64,000 nt of DNA, from assembly GCA_029948255.1 (NCBI GenBank), contig JALIZF010001622.1, forward strand, positions 62,001 to 126,000. The letters are read 5' to 3'. Under the pieces are notes generated by a model that was not told where the DNA came from, ran no database searches, and saw only the letters and a list, made by a program, of their open reading frames with translations. Both the position numbers and the translations under genes were made by a program. Shown in pieces: positions 55,316 through 64,000 of the stretch (within the stretch, counting starts at the first letter, position 1; every line of letters starts with the position of its first letter). This stretch comes from Telmatactis stephensoni. Its lineage: Eukaryota; Cnidaria; Anthozoa; Actiniaria; Isophelliidae.

Positions 55316-55386
55316 TGCAAGGATACGTACTTTCCCTAAACCTCTCATTTTATCTGAAGGAAAGATTGATTCTTTTACCAGAGGGT

Positions 55387-56043
55387 CATCCTCGGGGACC
55401 CAGGGCGAAGGGGGAGGGGGAGGACCGGAGGGGGAGGGGGAGGGGGAAGGAAAGGAAAAGGGGAAAAGGACGCCCTGGGCATTTGACTACCCCAAACCAT
55501 TTCCAACGGCAAAACTTAATCCTCTCTCTGATTGGCCTCATTATAATTTAATTATAATGAGGCCAATCAGAAGCATTTGTGCGGTTGAGTTCGATTCGTC
55601 TAAAATTACAAGTAAACAACTTGACCCCACACATTGCAACACCTCTTGAACAAAGCGAGCGGACACGTGAAAACCTTAAACAGAAACAGAAGCTGGTTGT
55701 ATCGAAAATTATTCAGAAACAAGATGTGTTTGCAAAGCTACCCACAGGATTCGGGAAAAGTTTGACTTTAATACCAAATTTTGCCTGATCTCGGTGTGCA
55801 GAACTTGACACAAACATGTTAAACTGTCATAGCATCCAAGCGTTAATTGAGATGTGCCAGATATTTTTGTTATATGACCTTGTTTACGTGGGATATCCCT
55901 AATAGGATTAAGTTTTGCCGTTGGAAATGGTTTGGGGTAGTCAAATGCCCAGGGCGTCCTTTTCCCTAGCTTTTCCTTTCCTTCCCCCTCCCCCTCCCCT
56001 TCCGGTCCTTCCCGTTCCCTTTCGCCCTGGGTCCCCGAGGATG
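55387..56043. mobile_element. Pack-MULE-like element carrying a helicase fragment
   Basis: Arms of about 135 bp (CATCCTCGGGGACCCAGGGC and a purine-rich GGGGGA tract, then GGACGCCCTGGGCATTTGAC) are inverted at 55387-55522 and 55909-56043. CCAGAGGGT flanks both ends (55378-55386, 56044-56052), a perfect 9-bp duplication. The interior has a 41-bp palindrome (55530-55570) and a RecQ-like helicase piece (55640-55822). Long terminal inverted repeats, 9-bp duplication and a captured gene piece are the known pattern of Pack-MULEs. Confidence 0.85.
55640..55822 (+). pseudogene. Captured RecQ-like helicase fragment (motif I), frameshifted
   Basis: A short reading frame contains KQKLVVSKIIQKQDVFAKLP followed by TGFGKS: the pre-motif and Walker A (motif I) of RecQ/DEAD-type DNA helicases, with LPTGFGKS at 55738-55761. 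About ten bases on, the frame shifts and the other frame continues YQILPDLGVQ, the expected sequence after the P-loop, before a stop at 55820. Nothing else of the helicase is present. The fragment lies between the long inverted repeats of the transposon at 55387-56043, so it looks captured and non-functional. Homology is clear for motif I; the exact parent gene is unknown. Confidence 0.75.
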
Positions 56044-57839
56044 CCAGAGGGTCTATTATAGATCTAACGGGATGCGTGATTTGACTCATTTTTAGGGCGG
56101 GATTCGGGATACTGAAAAGAGCGGGAAGAGGAATATTTCAGTCAGGAGCGGGATTTCGTATTGTTGTTAAGGATATTGGGATTGAAAAAGTAAGTAGCAA
56201 GAATGCAGGACTATGAGTTTTGTGTTCCATATCGATTGACCTGCCCGGGGGATGGGGTCACTCATTATGATGGAGTATACGGTGAGGCTTAGAAGCAGAG
56301 CTACAGAGACGCCAGATCAACTTCGTTAACGTTTACCGACAATGACTTTTTAAACGGGGAAGAGAGAGGGGGGATGAGGGGTGGGGTGGGGGTATTTGAA
56401 CTGCAGTCGATTTGTTAATTTTTTATTAATTTGCAGCTCTTCAGTTGTTACATAATCATATGTTCAACATGTTTAATTTCTGTAAGAGATCTGATTATTA
56501 AGCAATTGGCATATAAGCTTTTCATTCTGCATACAGCAATACATAATATACAGACATAGGGTATGTTTGCATGAGGAATGGGGTGATTTTCTCTCAGGAT
56601 GAATCAGGTTAACAGCAAAACAACAATGACCAGACACCTACAATCTTGGGCAAAAAGGGTAAGAATTTTGTGGTTTTGAAAGAAATGTGTACATCACCCA
56701 GCTACATTGTCTACCAAAATCTCCCCTCCCCTCACCCCACCCTGCACAATGTTGTGCGTCCGAGGGCCCAGATGCTGGAGTCTGCCTGCAACATTGTTCC
56801 GGGGGGTTGGGGGGCAGAAACTTTACAGTATCGTGATGTGAGAGCCTTCAATTTCAATTGGACATAACAATGCCATTTGTTTCTTAACATTTATGTCCAG
56901 GATTGTAGCTGGAAGTCTCGAGAAGAACTCACCCCAGAATGAAATCACCTATGTCAACATGCCTATGTAAATCTAGAAATAGCAATATTATTCTCTATAT
57001 ACAAATATGATAACTTTCAAGTGTCTACTGCATCAAATTTTAATACAATAACTTATGACACTATTAAACCCAGTAGCAATCGTGATGTCCATGAAAATGG
57101 ACTTGTGGTATTGACACTTTTGTATAAGAGAGCCATTATGACCATTAGTGAATTAAAAAACATCAGAAAAGTCACTTACTGAGCCATTTTCAAGGACACC
57201 TCGACTTCATTTATAAATAAATAGGAATCAAAATGTTTGGCATTAAAAATTCATTGTGACTATATTAATATTCTTGCTAAAAATACTGCAAGGCAATTAA
57301 ATATCCTGGAATTTCTATTGTAAAGTTCACTAAAAATAAGTAAGTGTACCGACCACACCTCAGTTCATTCAAATTTGAAATCTATATGAAAATGCCACAG
57401 GCGATAGCTTTTTTATGGTCATACAAAAACCTAGTGTATAATAATTATTATTACAGCTGTTCAGTAACACTTGTTGTGCTTTAAGTTTTTTCACTGGTTT
57501 AAATTTTTTAGGGTATCGTTTTGCTATAATTTCTTAATCCACCTTCCTATAGTTGAAACCTCTAAAACTAACCTAAATACATAACGTACCCACCACAAAA
57601 CCCTTAACCTAACCTTAAAACTACCTAAAACCAGTGGAAAAAATTAAACCACAACACATGCACTGGTTCACTGATTTTGTGCTTGACTTTGAATTTTGCT
57701 GGGTGTTTTCTGTATTTCTATGGCAACCATGTTCTAGCTCTGCCCACTGGACTGATTGACTTTCTTGCTCTAAAAATTGACTTTTGAGTTTATAAAGGTC
57801 AGACATATATTTTTCTTTGGGGTATTGGAGAAATCATTT

Positions 57840-57935
57840 TCACTCGTGTGGAAACCACACGCCCCCTGTGGAAATCAGCGCAATGTTGTCGGGGCTAGCG
57901 TGTATAAATAAAGTTATTGTTGTTGTTTGTTGTTG
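57840..57935 (+). repeat. Retroposon 3' tail
   Basis: GTGTATAAATAAAGTTATTG followed by (TTG)n. A poly(A)-like signal with a simple-repeat tail, as at the end of a LINE or SINE; the body was not recognised. Confidence 0.5.
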
Positions 57936-57964
57936 TAATACTATGCCAAATAGTATTCAAAAGA

Positions 57965-58311
57965 TTAAAGGCCCACTTGGATGAAAATTGATGAAAATTC
58001 AAAACTGATTATTTCTATCTGAAGATGAATGTAGTTAAATAATTAGCTACCCTCTGCCCAAAAATCTGCATTTGAAGCTCATTATTAAAGAGAAATTTTG
58101 ATATAAAGTCTAAAAGAACAATAGGGTCGAGTAAATGATGTCATTTACTCACAACTTAAATGCTAAAATACTTGACATTTTCTATTCATCTTGTTTGAAT
58201 GTAAAGAAAATGTTGCTTTTGGTGATTATTGGGAGTCGTACACATACCAGGTTTTACTAAGTTTCAAGTCATTTCCAATTTCAGTTTATTTTCATCCAAG
58301 TACCCCTTTAA
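57965..58311. mobile_element. TTAA-flanked MITE, copy 3 (inverted, diverged)
   Basis: TTAAAGGCCCACTTGGATGA at the left and TTTTCATCCAAGTACCCCTT at the right, flanked by TTAA. AACTGATTATTTCTATCTGA is the complement of the right part of copy 1, so this copy points the other way. Confidence 0.8.
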
Positions 58312-58594
58312 GCTTTGTACATACAGGAGATATGATCAGACATGTAACTTTTTTACATCTGAGGTTTCCTTGTCATTTTACATTTGCCACGCACATAAGA
58401 ATAAAATTAATTTTAAAACAAATTGACTTTGTCTTTTGAGGCCAAATGCCAGGTGTGAAGAAAGCAGGGTTTCTCCTTACCATTTGTGCTCACTTGTCCC
58501 TCATTAATCAGCTTGTACATAATAAATATAATGAAACTCTAAATTCAAGTTTACATAGAAATATTTGATAATTTTCTCCAATATAGAAATAACT

Positions 58595-60253
58595 CTATTT
58601 AACTTCAAGTTGCCTATATTTGTAAACTGTTTTCTCATTTTTCTTTCTAAATGTCTGTAGCAAGTAGAATGTGCCTAAAACATCAAGAAAGACCCCAATA
58701 ATTACAGCCTCCCAGTATTCCTTTGGGTGTATGTAACAGACCACAGATAAGCCACCATATAGGACAAACTTTTTCCATGTGTCTATAGCTTTGAGGAACT
58801 TCCAGAGTGTGAAACCAAAACCACCCTCTCTGAAAATAACAAACAATAAATTTATTAGTGTACACCCTATATTCACTCTACATCACTTGTCATAATCATC
58901 ACCAACATCACCATCAAAATCATTATCATCATTATCATTATCACCACCATATCATCATCATCATCATAATTGTCATCATTATTTCATTATCATCACCATC
59001 ATAATAATAATAATCATCATCATTATCATCATCATCATCAACTATTAAATTGACTCATGAGAACATTTCATATTTATAGGCTTACTTGCAGAATGCACAC
59101 CTGTCCAAAATAAAAATGATTTCAAGAAATGACACAACAAAGGCACATATTCTGAAAAAGAATAAAAACTCTTAGTTGATGATATCTGATGTTAGAGGGG
59201 AGGTATCAAATTACCCATCAAGCAGTCAAAGAAAGAAAAAAAATACAGAGTTTGTATGGAAGGAAATTGGAAGTTCCAGGGGGTAGGGGGTCCAATTCCC
59301 TCCATGGTGGGGGTATGAATATTTTTTGGAACTGCACAATTTCATGGAAATCAGTTACATATATAGTAGCCAAAATATGACTACTTAAATATATGATTTC
59401 CCCTAAAAAATCACTGTATTTTTGGCTCTCTTCCTAAATTATGTTAGGAACCAACTGAAGCCAAATTTACAGTGATTTGTTAGGGAAATTATATATTCAG
59501 CTGGCCTTAACTCAATTGCTTTTTAATTCAAAATTTGGCATATAGATTCTATTCAAATAGAGAATCAAACTTTGATAAATCAAAAATTCATTTTTTATGA
59601 CATCTTCACTTTAGTACTAGCACTCCACTGTACACCATATTTGATTGTTGCAATGAAGCTGGTCAGTGCCCAGTTGTTCGAAGGGCGATTAAAAATAATC
59701 CTGAGTTAAAGCCAATGGTTTTCTTTAGATTTAAACCTGGGTTAATTGCTAATCACCTTTTGGACAAGTGGGCCTAGGTGACTAAATGCAGCTCTGAAGC
59801 CATGAAAGTAGAATACTTACATCAAGTAAACAGCTATTCTTTTATCTGCTTTATCTGTTAGCAAAATCCCAATCCACCATGTTGCTGCAATACAATAATA
59901 TGTAGATTGTTGGCATTAAATTTAAGCTTATTCCAAAAAGAATTAACACCTAAAAGAGCAGTTAGTTTAAGATCCCTTGAGAAAGATTAATAATTAATAC
60001 CACCTTACCACGTTGCTAAAGTTTACTGAAAACATTTGTGTTTAAAAATATAATATCGAAGATCAAAGACTCGTTTCAAAGGGTCCAGAGTCCGCGTACT
60101 TTCATATTCTGTTAATAAAGTCAATGTTTATTTAGAAATGAAGCACACAAATGAACACTTCTCACCAATGCTTGTTGCGACTCCAAGAGCTCTTGTTATC
60201 GTCGTAAAATGTCGACAAAAGAACGATCGTTCGACTTCTTCGCCGTTTGGCAT
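58595..60253 (-). CDS. TMEM72-like four-helix membrane protein, 150 residues
   Basis: Four exons on the minus strand: 60253-60166, 59884-59821, 59151-59086, 58829-58595. All are GT-AG with phases 1, 2, 2 chaining exactly to a TAG stop. The protein starts MPNGEEVERSFFCRHF and has four hydrophobic stretches: TRALGVATSIAATWWIGILL, the IAVYLIICAFVVSFLEIIFI segment, the FVLYGGLSVVCYIHP segment and AVIIGVFLDVLGTFYLLQTF, then a short basic tail (RKKNEKTVYKYRQLEVK). The order (R-LG near the start, Ser-Glu in TM2, W..KF..Y..LSV.C..HP before TM3-4, YLL..RKK at the end) resembles the N-terminal membrane half of vertebrate TMEM72. The long cytoplasmic tail of the vertebrate protein is missing. Function is unknown; a plasma or internal membrane protein is inferred. 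It is divergent from the gene starting near 60643, so the 390 bp between may be a shared promoter. Confidence 0.82.
58905..59042. repeat. (ATC)n microsatellite
   Basis: Imperfect ATC/ATT triplets over about 140 bp in an intron of the TMEM72-like gene. Confidence 0.9.
59667..59774. mobile_element. Short foldback related to 36069-36172
   Basis: TGCCCAGTTGTTCGAAGGGCG pairs with the right arm ending in ACAAGTGGGCC. In an intron of the TMEM72-like gene. Confidence 0.55.
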
Positions 60254-60642
60254 AGTTGAGGCTTGATTTTATCACAAAATAAGATACTTAAAGGATAGTT
60301 TTTTAAACAACATTATCCTAGATCTCTGGGTATTTTTAATGAGACTTTCTACAAGGCGTCATCAGCTGTGTTGACCCAGTCCTTATCGTTCTTCAACAAA
60401 CAGGAAGACCAAGCAGGTGGCACTGGTGGCACGCGAAGCACCATCCATCATTTTCCACATTTTTCTCCGATAAAATGGTAAATATGCAAAAAGGAATTGA
60501 AATGAAATGAAATAAAACAAAACAAAATGAAATGAAATGAACATTAAATGTCGAATAAATAATACTTTCATAAATGAAGTTTCTTGATTTTAATGCCTAG
60601 TCTCTAATGAGTGAATGAATGGATGAATGAATGGAAGAATGA

Positions 60643-63600
60643 ATGATATTATTTATCAAGGCTTTGGCAAAAATTCACCAAGTCAGAAAACCCAGATGTC
60701 ACACAAGAACACAAAGTGATGATGAAGGTATCGCATTTGTTCATTGTCTGACTAATGGATAACGTTGTTACTGTTGTGGTTAATGACTTGATTTTGGTTT
60801 GTGTAGCTTAATTGTTTGTGCTTTTGTCAAATTGTGCATTTTCCTTTTTAACTAAATTAATTTCTTGTTCATGTTGTTGTTGTTAGTGGGCACGGTGTTG
60901 ATTGTAGTTAAATTATCATCAATTTGCTGTGACATCAAACAACAGTTCATTAAATAATGCCAATTCATCTTATCTACAGGAGTTAGGGGTGGGATACAGG
61001 GGAGGGGTGGAAGGGATGGTGTGCACCCAGCTACTGAAATGACTTTGGGCCCTTTTCTTCCCTATATACTTTTCCAAAATAATTCCCTGGAAGGTTACTA
61101 AATAATTTAGTATTATTTATTATTATTATTTCTATCAGGGGGGGGGGGGGGGGGAGGGGGAGGGAGGGGGAGTATCTATTAGGGGTAAAAATCAGCAATT
61201 TGGTGTTTGGTGTAAAAATTGAAGTTTAGGCTTTTAGTATTTCCTGGTATCTTTTAGGGTATCAAAAGAGCCCATTGCTTTTCATATTTTATAATTGCGC
61301 ATGAGGAGTTTAGGAGCTTTAATATGATACTCAGAGAAATACTCAGAGAAATATGTAAACAGTTTAATATGTATTTTTTTCTGTGGTGTCTCTTAGGGCT
61401 TAATAATCGTCCAGCTACGCCCTTCTTAAAAGCCAGACCAAAAGTTGATTAGCTTCTGGACTGTTAACTTAGTTTCATCGCTGCAGATGAAATAGTCTCC
61501 CTCGCAGCCGTGTTTAGCCTCGTCACGCAACGCTCCCTCGTTTTTCCGAGGGAGCGTTGCGTGACGAGGCTAAACACGGCTGCGAGGGAGACTACAGATG
61601 AAACAGCAACTCCTTCCCCCCCTCTCCTAATCACCAGGCATGTGTGTAGCATTGACAGTAAAATCTGAAAATCTGACTGGTTTCTGTAAACTGTTGCAAA
61701 CCCGTCTGGATTTGTGCCTGCATAGCAACACAGCCATTGGCCTACTGGGGCTAGAATGTCATCAGTTGTTTTGAACATTGTCAGTACACACATGGTGTTC
61801 ACTCTCTTACTACTAACATCACTCAACTGTTAGCACTGCCGATTGATTGATTGTGTTTTGAATTTCCATTGACTCACGTGACATTTCATCAAAGAACAAT
61901 TATAGTAGGAAGTAAAACGTCACCAGTTAGAGCTCTCCAAATGGTCACGTGAGTCAACTGAAATTCAAAATACGATTGATCGTATTAACAGTCGAGTGAT
62001 TTTAGTAGTGTGTCAATTCTAGCTAATCACAGGTCTAGATAGTGTGAGTGCGAGTGCATGCCGTGAGTGCATGCCTATTTGCATGGTGCCCAGTTCATTG
62101 CATCCAAGAATACACAATCACATTTATAATGAGGTGTTCAATTTATTATATCAACTTGGTTATACAAAATAATCGTGTTTACACATAACAGTTATAACAT
62201 GTTTATATATCTGGATGGTCATTTGGTTGCTATGGTTACATCTCAATGCCTGTTGAACATGTTGAATGGCATTCAAGGTATGTTTAAAGTGTTATATAAG
62301 TTCTGTAACCATTAATTAATATGCCACAGATGTAGGCAGCTTTCATATATAAGCACGTGAAATGTACCCTACTATGCCATGACCATGTTAGAGCTGTGTT
62401 GTCTATAAAAACATTCAACATTCATGCTGTAACATGCAGGGCTGTGAACGTACGGTTTTAACAGTCATATGTATTGTGTACATAAGACAGTACTAGTACT
62501 GCTGCCTGGTATTACAACAGTTTTTGTTTGAGTGAAAAATGGACTGCACCATTCTCTGACCAAGTCATCAGGCAGTGATGTCCATTAAAATATCAGAAAT
62601 TCTCTCCCTTAACAAGCTTGCTACAAAACTTGCTGCTGTCAGTGATACAAAACTGTCTACAGTACTGTTCTTTATAAAAATGGCTTACACTGAAATTCCA
62701 AGCCAGAAGTGTTCCAGTGATCATGAGCTTCACTCTTGGTAAGCAATATGTACAAAACTTGGGGGTAACCTGCTTAGAAATGAGCATGCAACCAGCTTGG
62801 TATCTTGTATAACCTGAATCACTGAAATGTTCTGCAAAAGTCATTGTCATGAACATTACCCAGCTTTCCGAATGTTTATCTGAACATTTTCTTCATACAG
62901 TTAGAACGTTGCAAAAGAAGATTGGATTTTTTTTCAGATATCTTCAAGTATGTGTAGTAAGTTTATGAACTGCACATGTTGGGATGAGTAGTGACATTGT
63001 TATTCAAGTCTTTTTGCTGGAAAATATTTTTGACAATAGCTCAGTAAATACACTGTACTGTATCAACTTGCTACAAATTACAAATTAAACAGCATCATAA
63101 TCATTGCTATGTAATCAAAACCAACCTTATTCATAACAATATAATCTAAATTCCCAACAGGAAAAGAAAAATCTGAATCAAGAAGCTTAAAAGTGTTGGT
63201 GAGGTGCCAACAAATACTGTTTGACTCTTTTTTCCTTTTAGTCCGAAATCTCAATTGACTTTTGAAATTAGCCTACAAATTATATCCAAAAGGTATGTTC
63301 ACTTTATAATAAACCTATGCCCTCTGAACTTTGCTAATGAATAAGGATAGAACAATAGTATACAGTGCTTATCCCATCCTCCAAAGACAATAGTTTAAAG
63401 AGATTCCCACAGTGTTTTGGGAGAGAATAACCAGGAGAATGAGTGATGCACAATGTGTCTGCAGGTTGCTTAGACTTGCTTCAAGTTTCGCTTGTTAATT
63501 TTTTGTTTCTTGGGCTTCCTGTGGTGTAATTACAACACAGGAAGCCCAAGGAATAGAAAAAATAAGGAAGCCAAGGCAACAACAACAACAACAAAAATTA

Positions 63601-63773
63601 ATGAGTGGGACTTGGAGCAAGTCTACAGGTTGCCATACATTTTGGCTATTAACATTCACTAAACATTTTTAAATATTTGCCATGCATTTGCTTTCAGCAT
63701 ACTTCAACAGCATTTGAATCATGTTCTAAAATCGCTAAAATGCAACGCAGTACATCAAATTCAGCTCCCAAAG
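60643..63773 (+). CDS. Unrecognised multi-exon gene, 3'-incomplete (seven short exons)
   Basis: No single long ORF exists, but seven short open exons chain with AG/GT borders and exact phases: 60643-60727, 61638-61764, 62192-62277, 62597-62738, 62864-62947, 63242-63292, 63698-63773 (217 codons). The first begins at an ATG preceded by an in-frame TGA; it lies in simple-sequence DNA and is the least certain exon. The 61764 donor (GTTGTT) is also weak; the last four junctions are strong (GTAAGC, GTATGT, GTATGT). Readable segments include LTGFCKLLQTRLDLCLHSN, GHLVAMVTSQCLLNMLNGIQ, LNKLATKLAAVSDTKLSTVL, LERCKRRLDFFSDIF and QHLNHVLKSLKCNAVHQIQL. They are Leu-rich, helical and without membrane segments, suggesting an alpha-helical repeat protein. 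I recalled only a weak likeness to the Lines homologue family (LINS1) around the VTSQCLLNML segment and do not claim it. The gene continues past the right edge and is divergent from the TMEM72-like gene. Confidence 0.6.
61493..61594. mobile_element. Palindromic MULE-type MITE, 46-bp perfect arms
   Basis: TAGTCTCCCTCGCAGCCGTG and on to CTCCCTCG (61493-61540) is exactly inverted at 61547-61594 around a six-base loop. CAGATGAAA flanks both sides (61484-61492, 61595-61603), a perfect 9-bp duplication. It sits 43 bp before the acceptor of the exon at 61638. Confidence 0.95.
61808..62012. mobile_element. Long foldback, copy 2 of the 14970-15212 family
   Basis: CATCACTCAACTGTTAGCAC at the left and AACAGTCGAGTGATTTTAGT at the right; inner GACTCACGTGAC/GTCACGTGAGTC pair. 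In the intron 61765-62191 of the unrecognised gene. Confidence 0.75.
63500..63565. repeat. Short hairpin CTTGGGCTTCCTGTGGTGT
   Basis: CTTGGGCTTCCTGTG pairs with CACAGGAAGCCCAAG around GTGTAATTACAA. The same arm is used inside 54775-54893 and at 48760-49070. Confidence 0.75.
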
Positions 63774-64000
63774 GTTTAAACTGCTATAAGTGCCGTTATT
63801 CTCTTGAGTGTATACAGTATAATAATGTTTACTATGTACATATCATCATTTCTATTGGTGCTTCTCTATACAATATTCTAACATAAACTTGTTTGAACTA
63901 ATAAAAACACTCTCCTACCCAGAGCATGTACTGCAGATTCTGGGTATGAGAATAGAATCAAAGGGGTCTTTCTTGGGGTTGCAGGGCACCTGAGCAGGAA

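Larger units (their letters stand above)
45090..58594. other. Gene-poor, transposon-rich stretch between PDE3 and the TMEM72-like gene
   Basis: Apart from the elements listed separately, I see no exon chain here. 46300-48200, 50050-51300 and 56100-57800 are unique-looking AT-rich DNA without recognisable content. 48690-49110 and 63500-63565 share the CTTGGGCTTCC-GTGGTG motif of another hairpin family. Confidence 0.55.

Noticed and set aside
57621..57806. 61-residue minus-strand frame with a CMCCG motif
   Set aside because: Starts with ATG and looks weakly protein-like, but no partner exon, domain or homologue was recognised.

Overview
The window is animal nuclear DNA. It holds five multi-exon, intron-rich genes with standard GT-AG splice sites, buried in AT-rich sequence packed with foldback/MITE-type transposons, tRNA-derived SINEs, minisatellites and microsatellites. 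Gene content (SLC6 transporter, CaRF, PDE3, a TMEM72-like membrane protein) and the style of the repeats suggest an invertebrate, most likely a cnidarian of the anthozoan (coral or sea anemone) type. That assignment is inference.

Layout: (1) 712-7889, plus strand: ten exons of a Na+/Cl- dependent neurotransmitter transporter (SLC6, GABA/taurine/creatine subgroup), TM3 to TM12; the 5' exons lie left of the window and the last exon was not found. (2) 7890-12195: repeat-rich gap between convergent genes. (3) 12196-23008, minus strand: eight coding exons of calcium-responsive transcription factor CaRF, every splice phase consistent, 919 residues. (4) 23009-26361: head-to-head gap with microsatellites and, near its right end, a palindromic cAMP response element and an inverted CCAAT box. 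(5) 26362-45089, plus strand: eight exons of a PDE3-type cyclic nucleotide phosphodiesterase, 1004 residues, with N-terminal membrane region, catalytic HD domain and the PDE3-type insert. One intron holds a 4.55-kb CACTA-like element candidate. (6) 45090-58594: a gene-poor transposon graveyard, including three adjacent elements at 54775-56043, each with its own perfect 9-bp target-site duplication. One of them carries a captured, frameshifted RecQ-like helicase fragment. (7) 58595-60253, minus strand: a four-exon gene for a 150-residue TMEM72-like four-helix membrane protein. (8) 60643-63773, plus strand, divergent from it: a gene of at least seven short exons with no long ORF, found by chaining splice sites and phases; I do not recognise the product with confidence.

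Functionally, CaRF is a Ca2+-responsive transcription factor and PDE3 terminates cAMP signals. They sit head to head about 3.4 kb apart, and the PDE3 upstream region has a perfect CRE, so cAMP feedback on PDE3 is a reasonable hypothesis. The rest of the window is best explained by repeated insertion of small non-autonomous DNA transposons, several of whose boundaries can be read directly from target-site duplications.
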